Shown one piece after another: positions 1 through 9,388 of a DNA stretch of 50,757 nt. Position numbers and translations under genes: made by a program. The notes beneath the pieces are model-generated. The model saw nothing but the letters and a program-made list of their open reading frames with translations. It made no database searches and was not told the origin of the DNA. Numbering within the stretch: the first letter of the stretch is position 1; each line of letters opens with the position of its first letter. Source of the DNA: Bacteroidota bacterium. Lineage in GTDB: Bacteria > Bacteroidota > Bacteroidia > Chitinophagales > Chitinophagaceae. The stretch covers positions 1 through 50,757 of the forward strand of contig BJGL01000009.1 in the NCBI GenBank assembly GCA_014190475.1. Direction: 5' to 3'.

Positions 1-1550
1 ACAGCGTATAAATCCCAACGACGAAGGTCAATCAATCGTAAACCTTCTCCGGCAAATTCAACCGCTCTTTCACGACGAACCAACTCACGTAACTCGGCTG
101 CAGAACCACCTGTAACAGCAGGTTGGCCAGCACGAGCACGCACCGCATTGATTGCGGAAAGTACAGTCGCATCCGTTTCGCCCAGCTCAATCTTTGCTTC
201 CGCATAGGTTAACAGGATCTCAGCATAACGCATGTTGATATAACCAGTTTTGGTTTCCCATGAATATTGCGTAGAGTCTACATATTTTCTCCAAACATAT
301 CCAACTCCACCACTGGAACCCGTTGCTCCAGCAAACCAGGGTGAGGCAAGAAACCCAATCCAATCAATATTACTAGCTACTGCATCAAATTGATTAGTAT
401 TCCAGTTAAACTTGAAACGCGTATTCGAGTAAATATTGAAGATGGTACGCTCTTTTGGCTGAACGTAAGGTAATGAAGGAGACTTTGCTGTGTTGTGAAC
501 CATCGTATCTCCTTGCATATACACTGTCCAAGCTAGCCGTCTGTCCCGATTCTGAGAAGGAGTAGCTCCGTTATAAACAGTAGAGCGATCTATACGAAGT
601 CCATCGCGCCCTTCGTATAAGTCTACTAATTGCTGGCTGGGGAAATGGCTACTCTGAGAAGTACCCACTTGACGAGGGATAGTTAAAACGCAAAGCCAGT
701 TTTGAGGATCTAAGATATCAGTGGGATAAGTTTGTACATACATCAACTCGCGGTTAACATTGGCACGCTGACCCGCCAACATAAATAAATCAGTGTAGCG
801 AGGATTCAGGCCATAAGCATTTGAACTGATTACCGTTTGGGTAGCCGCTTTTGCAGTTGAATAATCCTTAATCAACATAGCCAAACGAGCTTTCAAACCA
901 AGTGCTACTCCCTTATTCACACGACCATACTCAATAACAGGAGCGGCACTGGATTGATCAAAACCTGCAGCAGCATCATCTAAATCCTTGTAAAGATCAG
1001 CTACTACAGTAGCTACTTTTGTTCTACCAATGGTTTCATATTCACTTGGATCCAATGGCTTTCTAAAGTAGACAGGATCACCAAACCAACCCATGATGTG
1101 ATAGTAACCCCATGCACGCAATACCAATGCCTCAGCACGTAGACGTGCATAACGGGCAGCCGATACATTACCTTGACCTTTGGTCATACCCTCCAGCATA
1201 ATATTTGCACGAGTCACCAACTTATAAGCCTGATTCCAACTGGTTCCAGGTAATGAATTCCCAATTAAAAACGGACCACCATCTCCCATGGCAACCTGAT
1301 CTTCGGCATTTCCGGTACGCTTAATTGCAAGATCAGTAGTAGATTCTATTGCAAAAAGCAATGGAGTGTTATTAGGAAATTGCCAGAAGGCAGCCGCATA
1401 CACTCCATTAAGCGCAAGATTCATTTCATCTTCCGTTTGCATAAAGGTGGCGGAAGAAGCACTATCGAGTGGCTGGCGGTCCAAGAACTTGTTACAGCCA
1501 GATGCAACCAGCACCGCCGTAAACAACAGTATTGAACTTATCTTTTTCAT
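1..1550 (-). CDS. SusD/RagB family nutrient-binding outer-membrane lipoprotein (partial, C-terminus outside window)
   Basis: Surface lipoprotein that captures glycans or oligosaccharides and hands them to the SusC channel. The reading frame opens with an ATG at 1550 (MKKISSILLF...) and stays open to the window edge, about 516 codons, so only the last few tens of residues are missing. A lipoprotein signal with lipobox VASGC is seen at the N-terminus, followed by the usual SusD start (NKFLDRQPLD). Near the visible end is the conserved SusD region with INMRYAEILLTYAEAK and LRLIDLRRW. It lies 19 bp downstream of susC on the same strand, the standard SusC-SusD order. The ligand cannot be read from sequence. 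The partner genes (AGE epimerase, ROK regulator) suggest amino sugars or sialic acid, which is inference. Confidence 0.95.
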   Translation of the reverse strand, partial: MKKISSILLFTAVLVASGCNKFLDRQPLDSASSATFMQTEDEMNLALNGVYAAAFWQFPNNTPLLFAIESTTDLAIKRTGNAEDQVAMGDGGPFLIGNSLPGTSWNQAYKLVTRANIMLEGMTKGQGNVSAARYARLRAEALVLRAWGYYHIMGWFGDPVYFRKPLDPSEYETIGRTKVATVVADLYKDLDDAAAGFDQSSAAPVIEYGRVNKGVALGLKARLAMLIKDYSTAKAATQTVISSNAYGLNPRYTDLFMLAGQRANVNRELMYVQTYPTDILDPQNWLCVLTIPRQVGTSQSSHFPSQQLVDLYEGRDGLRIDRSTVYNGATPSQNRDRRLAWTVYMQGDTMVHNTAKSPSLPYVQPKERTIFNIYSNTRFKFNWNTNQFDAVASNIDWIGFLASPWFAGATGSSGGVGYVWRKYVDSTQYSWETKTGYINMRYAEILLTYAEAKIELGETDATVLSAINAVRARAGQPAVTGGSAAELRELVRRERAVEFAGEGLRLIDLRRWDLYA

Positions 1551-1569
1551 ATACTAACTATTTTTTTGT

Positions 1570-4500
1570 TTAGAAGTTGATGTTTACACCTACAGTCATG
1601 GTTCTCATCAGCGGATAAAATTCTGCATTAGCATTATTGATCTCTGGATCAAATCCATCCCAAGCGTTTGTTAACGTGAGTAGATTTTGTCCACTGATAA
1701 ACACCTTTGCTCCACTCAGCGGTACTCCAGATTTCTTGAACCAACTAGCGGGTACACGGTAAGCGATGTTTACATTCTTCAAACGCAAGAAAGAAGCGTC
1801 ACGAATCCAGTGTGAAGAAGCAACATAGTTGTTTCCACCACTTCCGGATGGTAATAGACGAGGGAATCGGGCATTAGGGTTAGAAGCCGTCCAGTAGTCC
1901 TTGTGATGCTTCAATAAGGATGCAGCAAAGTCACTGCTTGCAAATGGAACAGCACCGGTACCGCTGTAATAGTTACTACGCATTCCCACACCCTGACCAA
2001 AAATGCTGATATCTAAATTGCCTATTGACAAATTCAGATTCAGACTGTACTCATAACGAGGGAAATTATTGCCAATAAATGTTCTGTCAAAGTTGTCAAC
2101 CTTACCATCAGGCTTGCCGTCAGGACCGCTGATATCGGCATATTTTACATCTCCAGGCTTCGATCCAACCGTAGGGTTAGAACTCCAAGCTGTTCCAAAT
2201 TGTACAGGAGAATTCTTTACATCATTGGAGTCAGCAAAATAACCAATGGACTGGTATCCAAAATAAGACCAGAGTGCTTGGCTAGGTGCAGTACGGATTG
2301 ATCCACCATCTAGGAATGGAACCCCAGGCAGTGTCAACACTTTATTGCGCACATCAGAGATCATTGCTGTTACATCCAATTTAACTTTACTGGAAAGTGA
2401 CTTTTTGTAATTAGCACTAAACTCCCAACCGCGATTCTCCATGGAACCCGCATTTACAAAAGGTGCATTTAAACCTACGTAATTCGGAATTGGACGGCTC
2501 AATAACATTTGATCCACCTTACGGCGATAAATTTCTGCAGTAAGAGTTAGGTTGTTCTTAATAGTCAAATCCAATCCAATATTGGCCTGTTCAGATTGCT
2601 CCCAGGTAATATTGGGGTTAGGCGCATCCAACAAGGCATAACCCAACGTATTTACGTTGTTAATATAATTGTTGGTTCCATTGATAGGATTAGAATACGT
2701 GGAGGTTCCAAAGTTTACAGCAAATGGATAGATTTCAGGAAGTGCTTGGTTCCCTAACACACCCCAAGAACCTCTTAATTTACCAAATGTGATGATGTTA
2801 GAAAGACCAGCAAAGAAATTCTCTCTGCTAAAAATCCAGCCCGCGGAAGCAGAAGGGAAAAAGCCCCATTGCTTATCTAATTCCTGAGAAAAACGAGAAG
2901 AGCCATCATAACGACCATTCACTTCTAAGAAATACTTGTCGTCGTAGTTGTAGTTCAAACGTGCATAAAAACCAGCCAATGCAGTTTCATAGGCAGAACC
3001 ACCATTGTTGATGTTTCCACTTCCCAAACTCAAATAAGGTTGATTGGGGTTAAGGAATCCAGTTCTTGAAGCAGAAATGCCAGAATAAGTAAATTCCTCC
3101 GTTTGAGCACCTCCCAACAACTTGATGGAGTTTGCACCAAAACGCTTGGTCCAGGTAGCCTGTGCCAAATAGGTAGTACGAACATTGGTCGAGTAAGACT
3201 CACCCAAGCTGGTTGTACCAGGCCATACACCTACCTTGTCATAACCCAATGTAGCGAGATTGGGAACATAGATATCTACGTTCTTTACAAATGATTTTCC
3301 ATTTGGAGTCCAGAACTCACGAGCCCAGTAACCTTCAATTTCTAGATTATTAACAGGCTTGTAGTTGAAACCAACTTTAGTAAGCATGGTATTATTACGA
3401 GAAACTGAAGTACCGGCAGCCTCTGCCATGGCAAGAGGATTTCTGTTGTTGGTTTGGCCGGCTGTTCCATAGATACCAGGCCCGTACTTACCTCCTCCAA
3501 TAGCAGGCAAGCCAATTGCTTGACGAATAATAAACTCGGGGGAACCCGTTGAAGGTGCAGTAGTACGGCTGCTATTGATATTCAAAAGTCCGTTGATGCT
3601 TAGTTTATCATTCAACTTAAAGTCAGGATTAAAACGAAGGTCATAACGTTGATGGCTGTTGTTAGGCACCAATCCTTGCTGATTTAAATAAGTGATTGAT
3701 GCGAAAATGTTAGAGTTATCACCTGCAGAATTGATGGTAACGTTATGATTCTGCATCAAACCTGTATTGGAAAGTAACAGCCCTAACCAATCGGTATCGA
3801 TTACATCCAAGTTATTAGGTGCTGTTGTTTTGTACTTATCAATCAATGCTTGTGTAAACAAGAATGCATTGGGATTACCTGTTCTGTTTTGTTCAGCAAG
3901 ATTACTAAGCTCCATATGCTCAACTGCAGTAGTGCGCTCAGGAATAGCCGTGGCATCTTGCTTGGATAAAAACGCATTATAGGAAACCTGCACTCCTTTT
4001 CCTTTTGCTCGCTTGGTTTTAACAAGTACTACTCCGTTAGCAGCACGAGCTCCATAGATTGCAGTGGAAGCAGCATCTTTTAGGATCGTGATACTTTCGA
4101 TTGCGTTGGGATCAATCATATCGAATCCTGATACCACTCCATCCACCATAATCAATGGACTTTGACCAGCATAAATAGAACCGAGTCCACGAATACGAAT
4201 GGAAGCACCATCAGCACCGGGACGGCCAGACTGCTGTTGAACAGTTACACCAGGAGCCAAGCCCTGCAAAAGGTTGCTGGCAGTAGCTACTTGACGCTTG
4301 GTCAAGTCTTCTTGCTTTAATGTAACCACCGATCCAGTTAAGGTTGCTTTACGCTGCTGGCCATATCCCACCACAACTACCTCAGACAAGGTGGTGTTGG
4401 TAGCATCTAATTTAACCTGCAACGAAGTACCACTAACTTTCACTTCTTTGTTGGCAAGTCCTACGCTGCTAAATACCAGTGTTTCTCCGGTACCAGCCGC

Positions 4501-4683
4501 AATAACAAACTCACCAGCCGTGTTAGTTACAGCACCGGTGGATTTACCTTTGACACTCACCGAAACACCTTCGATGGCGTTTCCGTTAGCATCCGTAACC
4601 TTACCGGAGATTTTTGTTTGTTGCGCCTGTACAAAACCCACAAAAAATGTGAGTAGCCAGCACAACAGGATTGCTTTTCTCAT
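1570..4683 (-). CDS. SusC/RagA family TonB-dependent outer-membrane transporter
   Basis: A 1037-residue TonB-dependent receptor of the SusC/RagA class, which forms the barrel under the SusD lid and imports oligosaccharides with energy from TonB. A signal peptide ends near residue 20 (FVGFVQA-QQ). It is followed by a carboxypeptidase-regulatory-like domain (about 22-95), the characteristic linker LSEVVVVGYGQQRKATLTGS (near 98-118), a plug domain containing DGVVSG and AIYGARAANGVV, and a long beta-barrel ending in an aromatic C-terminal residue (VGVNINF). The length is normal for the family. It is the fourth gene of a minus-strand run (epimerase, FAD oxidoreductase, susC, susD) and follows the oxidoreductase stop by 28 bp, so co-transcription is likely. 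No sigma/anti-sigma pair is visible next to it. Control by the upstream ROK protein is inferred from position. Confidence 0.97.
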   Translation of the reverse strand: MRKAILLCWLLTFFVGFVQAQQTKISGKVTDANGNAIEGVSVSVKGKSTGAVTNTAGEFVIAAGTGETLVFSSVGLANKEVKVSGTSLQVKLDATNTTLSEVVVVGYGQQRKATLTGSVVTLKQEDLTKRQVATASNLLQGLAPGVTVQQQSGRPGADGASIRIRGLGSIYAGQSPLIMVDGVVSGFDMIDPNAIESITILKDAASTAIYGARAANGVVLVKTKRAKGKGVQVSYNAFLSKQDATAIPERTTAVEHMELSNLAEQNRTGNPNAFLFTQALIDKYKTTAPNNLDVIDTDWLGLLLSNTGLMQNHNVTINSAGDNSNIFASITYLNQQGLVPNNSHQRYDLRFNPDFKLNDKLSINGLLNINSSRTTAPSTGSPEFIIRQAIGLPAIGGGKYGPGIYGTAGQTNNRNPLAMAEAAGTSVSRNNTMLTKVGFNYKPVNNLEIEGYWAREFWTPNGKSFVKNVDIYVPNLATLGYDKVGVWPGTTSLGESYSTNVRTTYLAQATWTKRFGANSIKLLGGAQTEEFTYSGISASRTGFLNPNQPYLSLGSGNINNGGSAYETALAGFYARLNYNYDDKYFLEVNGRYDGSSRFSQELDKQWGFFPSASAGWIFSRENFFAGLSNIITFGKLRGSWGVLGNQALPEIYPFAVNFGTSTYSNPINGTNNYINNVNTLGYALLDAPNPNITWEQSEQANIGLDLTIKNNLTLTAEIYRRKVDQMLLSRPIPNYVGLNAPFVNAGSMENRGWEFSANYKKSLSSKVKLDVTAMISDVRNKVLTLPGVPFLDGGSIRTAPSQALWSYFGYQSIGYFADSNDVKNSPVQFGTAWSSNPTVGSKPGDVKYADISGPDGKPDGKVDNFDRTFIGNNFPRYEYSLNLNLSIGNLDISIFGQGVGMRSNYYSGTGAVPFASSDFAASLLKHHKDYWTASNPNARFPRLLPSGSGGNNYVASSHWIRDASFLRLKNVNIAYRVPASWFKKSGVPLSGAKVFISGQNLLTLTNAWDGFDPEINNANAEFYPLMRTMTVGVNINF

Positions 4684-4711
4684 AATAGATGTTTGTTTTT
4701 GGTTTACGATT

Positions 4712-6682
4712 TTATATTGAAGTATAATTTCCCTGGTGATTAACAGTTAAAACATAAAAAGGATCAATGACTTTATCCAATAAAATTGCCAGCTCTCGTT
4801 TTGTAACAGGACGATCAATTCGGTAATTAGTAAGTCCCCACCCCATCCAGCTTGAACTTATCCACTCCCCAATTGATGCACGACCACTATTCTTGTTCGC
4901 TGATTTTCTGTTTGTTAAAGGCAATGCTTTTTCAATTTCTCCGACCAATTCAATGGCTTTCCCCAATGAAAGCAAGCCCTCATTTTTAGCGGGCTCCACC
5001 CACTTTGAAAGTGGATTACCGTAAGTAACAGGACTAGCATTTTTTAATGGCGCAAAAGCTGGTAATTGGGAAACGAACTGGTGAACTGTTATAGTAGAAT
5101 CAGGCTCAAACCAAGTGCGATTAGCCCATGCATTTGGCTGTCCTTTACCTCTTAAAAATCCACTTGCTCCTACCCGCTGAATCGCCTCAAATCCAAAATC
5201 AGCAGTACTTACATCAGCATAAGGCATTAGGTACGCCTTTTGTTGCAACAAAATAGATTGCACTTGACGTACGGATACCTGCCGTGCATCTTTGTTTTTG
5301 TTTTTAACAGCAACAGCCGCAAGTACACCTGCAGCCTGTCCAATTAACAGTACACAAGGCTGTAAACGTGTAGTACCGTTAACTACATTGCTGACACTTA
5401 TACCTTTTTCTGCAACTACCAGGCCCGTATGCGTTTGAGGTAACAACGTTCCCATTGGAATTGAAAAAGAGGGAATAGGATAAAAACCAAGATGCTGGGG
5501 AGCGGCTGGATTCTTCCTGTGGTGATGATCGATAGGGTAATCTCCCACTGCAACGCCAGTTCTATATAATGGAGATTGTTGATCAAAAGGTTTGCTGATG
5601 TCTTGGACTTTGAATCGAACTACCCCTCGCAAACGGCGCCCTTCCCTGTTGTAAGGAATTAAAGCAAGGCGATCCGCAGTTGGAAATTCATCATCCGCTA
5701 GCCCTAGATTTTTGTAACCCAACTGGTGCTGCAAAAAATAAATATAGCGCAGTGTTTGCTGTTTGGCTTTCATCAACTCTTTTGCACGCTCCGCAGGGGC
5801 TAACTGAATCAAGTTTAAATAAATGTCATTTCCATGGCCTGGCCAATTCAACATATACTTATTACCAGGTAGCTTAGCGTAGGTGATCATCTTGGCACAA
5901 TCCACACCTGGCTTAATACGGGTTGTATCCTTATAAAAATCGAGGCAGCAACCGTCAAACTCTGTAGGATCATATCCAACTGGCTTTGCAATTGTGCAAT
6001 CAACGCCACGTCCATAATCTTTAAGAATGGCTACGTAAGTTAAATCTTGAATGATATCATTGGAAGAAGGCACCTGTACATTTTCGCCTGTCACTGCGCT
6101 AGCCTCCATACCCACATCAAAAGGTACTGCTGCACTGGCCATCACATCGCCAAGTTCAGTGGCATCCACTACTTGCTTGGCATAAACAATTAATTGATCG
6201 CCGTTCACGAGGTGAACAAATCGTGCACCGGCAACATGTGCGTTTTTCTCAACAATTGCAGAGAGAAATTGATATTGATATAAGATCTGTAAATTTTTCT
6301 CGGCAGCTGCCATATCCTTCCAGATCTGATTGGCAACATGCGGTTCAAAATGTGTGTTGCTCACCCACCCAGTTGCTACTTTGGAAGGACCTCCGTAATA
6401 TGTATAGATGCGCGCTCTAAATTCACCCCACAATCCTGAAGGCAATAAGTGATTCCCATCTGTTGCAGAAACACCAGCTGCACTTAGCATCCCTCCCAAC
6501 CAAGGCGTTTCCTCCACCACCAGGGTTTTAACCTGTAAGCGTGCCGCCTGTACACCGGCTGCAATTCCGGAGGTGCCTCCGCCAACCACTAATACATCAA
6601 CGTGAACTACACGTTGCGCATAGAGGAGTTGACTAATTAGAAGCAACACACATGAAAACAGATATGTTAATTTCAGTCGCAT
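4712..6682 (-). CDS. Exported FAD-dependent oxidoreductase (FAD_oxidored family) with SLH-like C-terminus
   Basis: A 656-residue flavoprotein predicted to act outside the cytoplasm. Residues 1-22 form a signal peptide (FSCVLLLISQLLYA). The FAD-binding Rossmann motif is GGGTSG at 34-39, with an acidic residue at the end of the second strand (VVEETPWLGG). The downstream GMLSAAGVSATDGNHLL and the later region GHGNDIYLN fit the PF12831 type often found in Bacteroidota glycan loci and sometimes labelled xanthan lyase. The last 150 residues hold two stretches resembling S-layer-homology modules (EPDSTITVHQFV and DRPVTKRELAILLDK), which I did not expect. It starts 10 bp after the epimerase stop and is followed by susC, so it belongs to the same operon. 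Substrate unknown; an oxidised or modified sugar acid is one possibility. Confidence 0.85.
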   Translation of the reverse strand: MRLKLTYLFSCVLLLISQLLYAQRVVHVDVLVVGGGTSGIAAGVQAARLQVKTLVVEETPWLGGMLSAAGVSATDGNHLLPSGLWGEFRARIYTYYGGPSKVATGWVSNTHFEPHVANQIWKDMAAAEKNLQILYQYQFLSAIVEKNAHVAGARFVHLVNGDQLIVYAKQVVDATELGDVMASAAVPFDVGMEASAVTGENVQVPSSNDIIQDLTYVAILKDYGRGVDCTIAKPVGYDPTEFDGCCLDFYKDTTRIKPGVDCAKMITYAKLPGNKYMLNWPGHGNDIYLNLIQLAPAERAKELMKAKQQTLRYIYFLQHQLGYKNLGLADDEFPTADRLALIPYNREGRRLRGVVRFKVQDISKPFDQQSPLYRTGVAVGDYPIDHHHRKNPAAPQHLGFYPIPSFSIPMGTLLPQTHTGLVVAEKGISVSNVVNGTTRLQPCVLLIGQAAGVLAAVAVKNKNKDARQVSVRQVQSILLQQKAYLMPYADVSTADFGFEAIQRVGASGFLRGKGQPNAWANRTWFEPDSTITVHQFVSQLPAFAPLKNASPVTYGNPLSKWVEPAKNEGLLSLGKAIELVGEIEKALPLTNRKSANKNSGRASIGEWISSSWMGWGLTNYRIDRPVTKRELAILLDKVIDPFYVLTVNHQGNYTSI

Positions 6683-6692
6683 GGATCGTACA

Positions 6693-7901
6693 CTAGTGCT
6701 TACCGTTTGTGGGACTTTTCAATACATTCCAAATTTGATAAAGTGATCGTGGGATATGAAAACAACCTTTCCATTTGCCACCCTTCAAAGAAAGCAATAC
6801 CTCTCCCCTTCTATTTAAATATCCAAACCATTCGCCATACTCCGGATCACGAAAATGTTTCCAGGTATATTGATGTACCTTTTCAAACCAAGCAGCACAA
6901 GCGGGATCTCCAGTCAACTGGTACCCTTTTGCTAAGGCAACAAGTGCCTCCACATGTACCCACCATAATTTCTGATCCCATTCCAATTGTTGTGTAGGGT
7001 GCCCTTTACAATCCAAGAAGTAAAATATTCCACCATACTCCTCATCCCAACCTGTTTTTAGCATGTGCAACATGATATCCTTGGCTTTTACAACCAACGA
7101 TAAATCATTCATTCGCACAGCGAGATCCATAATAAACCACATGGCCTCAATGGCGTGTCCCGGATTCAACAAGCGCCCTTCAAAGCTGTCACAAAAACTT
7201 CCGTCAGCGTATACGTTCTCCAATACCAACCCGGTATCAGGCTGATAAAATACATCCATCACTTCATGAATAACTTCGGGTAGTAACGCATCCACTCTTT
7301 TTTTCCCTAACAAGGGCTCCAACTCAAGAGATAAGTTGGAAAGAATCATAGGCAAACTAAAATTCTTCAAAGGCCTAGTACCCGGTACGGCCTTACTGTA
7401 AATTCCTTTCCAATTATGCTGACGACGGAGAATATTTTCAAAAGTGTCGATAGCGATTTGCTTATACTGATCAGATGGGCTGGCTTTGTCTAAGGCGGCA
7501 AACCCCATCGTGGCAAAACAATCACTGAAAATATTATAGGGCTGAACGAGCGGACGTCCATCTTGCGTTAGGGAAAAGTACCAGTTTCCAGCTTTATCAC
7601 GACCATATTTCTCCATAAAACTAGCGCCATGCTTTGCCATCTCCAACCACTCAGGACGAGACTCCAACAGGTTGTACATGGTACTAAAACACCACACCTC
7701 GCGGCCCTGCAACCACATGAATTTGTCCGTATCGTAAACATTGCCCGTGCGATCTAGACATGTAAAAAATCCGCCGTATTCCCGATCCTTACTATATCGC
7801 AGCCAAAAAGGAAGTATTTGTTCAGTTAATTCCTTGTAATATAAGGGAGCATACTGGTGAATGTCCACTCCATTCTGAACAGCAGTTTGATTGGCAAGCA
7901 T
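6693..7901 (-). CDS. AGE-type N-acylglucosamine 2-epimerase (ManNAc/GlcNAc interconversion)
   Basis: A 402-residue (alpha/alpha)6-barrel epimerase that interconverts N-acetylmannosamine and N-acetylglucosamine. It resembles the renin-binding protein/AGE branch more than the cellobiose-epimerase branch: KFMWLQGREVW, LNPGHAIE and KGCFHIPRSL all match that branch. The catalytic set known from mammalian AGE (Arg60, His248, Glu251, His382 there) is present here as R67, H249, E252 and H382. There is no signal peptide, so it is cytoplasmic. In Bacteroides fragilis an AGE-type NanE takes part in sialic acid breakdown, so this protein may do the same. No neuraminate lyase is visible inside the window. 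It is the first gene of the operon running to susD and is divergent from a ROK regulator that probably controls it. Confidence 0.88.
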   Translation of the reverse strand: MLANQTAVQNGVDIHQYAPLYYKELTEQILPFWLRYSKDREYGGFFTCLDRTGNVYDTDKFMWLQGREVWCFSTMYNLLESRPEWLEMAKHGASFMEKYGRDKAGNWYFSLTQDGRPLVQPYNIFSDCFATMGFAALDKASPSDQYKQIAIDTFENILRRQHNWKGIYSKAVPGTRPLKNFSLPMILSNLSLELEPLLGKKRVDALLPEVIHEVMDVFYQPDTGLVLENVYADGSFCDSFEGRLLNPGHAIEAMWFIMDLAVRMNDLSLVVKAKDIMLHMLKTGWDEEYGGIFYFLDCKGHPTQQLEWDQKLWWVHVEALVALAKGYQLTGDPACAAWFEKVHQYTWKHFRDPEYGEWFGYLNRRGEVLLSLKGGKWKGCFHIPRSLYQIWNVLKSPTNGKH

Positions 7902-8053
7902 GAATTGAGTTCTTATAATTAAATAAGGCCTGGCAGCAAATTCGTCAATAATATTATAAAAACCAACAATCTTTTTAAATTTTTTTATTTAGTAGCCCTC
8001 AAGGGGGCACATTTCCCAGCTTTTAAATACTTTAGACCTTCCGATCAATTCCC
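7902..8053. promoter_or_regulatory. Divergent regulatory region between epimerase operon and ROK regulator
   Basis: This 152-bp AT-rich spacer separates two divergent transcripts. It contains the palindrome TAATATTA (7949-7956), a GC-rich hairpin GCCCT-CAAG-GGGGC (7995-8008) and, for the rightward regulator gene, TACTTTAG (8028-8035). The last differs at one position from the Bacteroidota -7 consensus TAnnTTTG and lies 18 nt before the ROK start codon. Any ROK operator should be here, but I cannot say which element it is. Confidence 0.5.
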
Positions 8054-9301
8054 ATGAAAAAAAATACACCACTTACCACGCACAGAATCGTTGAACTCTT
8101 CAATGATGCCAACGTGTCTGGGGTTGCTTATAAAAATAAATCGCTGAAAAGAAGCATACTGAATCATTTGGACCAGCATGGAGAATTTACCATCACGGAG
8201 TTAAGTCGTGAGCTAAATACCAGCGTTCCAAAGATCACTAGTTTGGTGAATGAGCTAATTGAAGATCGTCTGATTCGCGATAATGGAAAATTTGACTCCA
8301 CCGGGGGTAGAAGAGCCAGCATTTATGGGTTGGTTGCGGATGCCTGTTATTTTATTGGCGTGGATGTAAAGAGATACTACATCAATATCGGATTACTTGA
8401 TTTTAAAAAACACCTGGTAAGTCTTCGGGAAAAAATTCCTTACAAACTAGAGAACACGCAAGCCTCATACCAGCAACTGTTAAATTGTATTCGAGAGTTC
8501 ATCCAAACTGAAAACATCAAAAAGGAGAAAATCCTTGGACTGGCCATCAATCTATCTGGTCGCATTAATAATACAAGCGGTTATAGTTATAGCTATTTTC
8601 ACTTTCAGGAAGAACCATTGGCTGATACCATTCACCGGGAGTTGGGAATTCCCACCTTTTTAGAAAATGATTCTCGGGCCATGGCATTTGGTGAGTTTCA
8701 CTATGGAGAGGCCTCGAACGCACAAAATGTGCTTTTTGTGAACATGGACTACGGGATTGGTCTGGGGATTCTGCTTGATGGAAAATTATACTATGGCAAA
8801 TCAGGATTCAGTGGGGAGTTTGGCCATATCCCGTTTTTTTCAAATGAGATTTTATGCCACTGCGGTAAAAAAGGATGTTTAGAAACAGAAGCTTCTGGAC
8901 AATCCTTAGTCAGAAAATTCAGAGAAAAAATTAAGCAAGGCTATACTTCCTCCGCCTTAAAGAAGAAAAAAGACCTGGCGGAATTGAATCTCTTGGACAT
9001 AATAAACGCCGCCAATAACGAGGACATGCTTAGCATTGAGTTATTGGCAGAGGTTGGAGAAAAGCTTGGAAAGGGATTGGCCGTGCTCATCAACCTGTTT
9101 AATCCTGAGCTTTTAATATTGGGGGGTACATTGTCGGAGACAGGAGACTACATTCGCCTTCCTATCAAAAGTGCTATCAATAAATATTCGCTGAGCCTAG
9201 TCAACAACGACACGCAATTACGAACCTCCAGACTTGGAGAAAAAGCAGGTGTGATGGGAGCTTGTCTGCTTGCCCGTAATAAAGTACTGACACACCCCTG
9301 A
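8054..9301 (+). CDS. ROK family transcriptional regulator (NagC/Mlc/XylR type)
   Basis: A 415-residue sugar-responsive repressor or activator. Residues about 31-92 form a winged helix-turn-helix (ILNHLDQHGEFTITELSREL, then a wing with STGGRRASIYGL). The rest is a ROK sugar-kinase fold with LENDSRAMAFGE (203-214), MDYGIGLGI (231-239), EFGHIP (255-260) and the zinc-binding CHCGKKGC (268-275). The first phosphate-binding motif of real ROK kinases is degenerate here (GVDVKRYYINIG), so it should bind a sugar but not phosphorylate it efficiently; this is inference. It is divergently placed from the epimerase operon, which fits control of that locus by an amino sugar such as ManNAc or GlcNAc. Confidence 0.92.
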   Translation: MKKNTPLTTHRIVELFNDANVSGVAYKNKSLKRSILNHLDQHGEFTITELSRELNTSVPKITSLVNELIEDRLIRDNGKFDSTGGRRASIYGLVADACYFIGVDVKRYYINIGLLDFKKHLVSLREKIPYKLENTQASYQQLLNCIREFIQTENIKKEKILGLAINLSGRINNTSGYSYSYFHFQEEPLADTIHRELGIPTFLENDSRAMAFGEFHYGEASNAQNVLFVNMDYGIGLGILLDGKLYYGKSGFSGEFGHIPFFSNEILCHCGKKGCLETEASGQSLVRKFREKIKQGYTSSALKKKKDLAELNLLDIINAANNEDMLSIELLAEVGEKLGKGLAVLINLFNPELLILGGTLSETGDYIRLPIKSAINKYSLSLVNNDTQLRTSRLGEKAGVMGACLLARNKVLTHP

Positions 9302-9329
9302 TTAAGTTTATATTATTTTCACAATTGTT

Positions 9330-9359
9330 GATAAGTAATTATTGGAATTGCTACTTATC
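9330..9359. repeat. Inverted repeat upstream of phoH (possible operator)
   Basis: A perfect 8-bp inverted repeat, GATAAGTA (9330-9337) and TACTTATC (9352-9359), is separated by 14 nt. An 8-bp palindrome ACAATTGT (9321-9328) lies just before it. No T-run follows, so it does not look like a terminator for the upstream ROK gene. It overlaps the probable -33 element of phoH (TTG at 9343-9345). Confidence 0.5.
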
Positions 9360-9364
9360 CATGT

Positions 9365-9372
9365 TAATATTG
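9365..9372 (+). promoter_or_regulatory. Probable -7 box for phoH
   Basis: TAATATTG differs at one position from TAnnTTTG and lies 16 nt before the TTG start of phoH. A TTG at 9343-9345, 19 nt upstream, is correctly spaced to be the -33 element. The pairing of both elements is the main support. Confidence 0.45.
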
Positions 9373-9388
9373 GATTAAACCATACGAA

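Noticed and set aside
4298-4720. 140-codon plus-strand ORF opposite susC start
   Set aside because: It is antisense to the well-supported susC signal peptide and plug region, has no start context and no recognisable domain.
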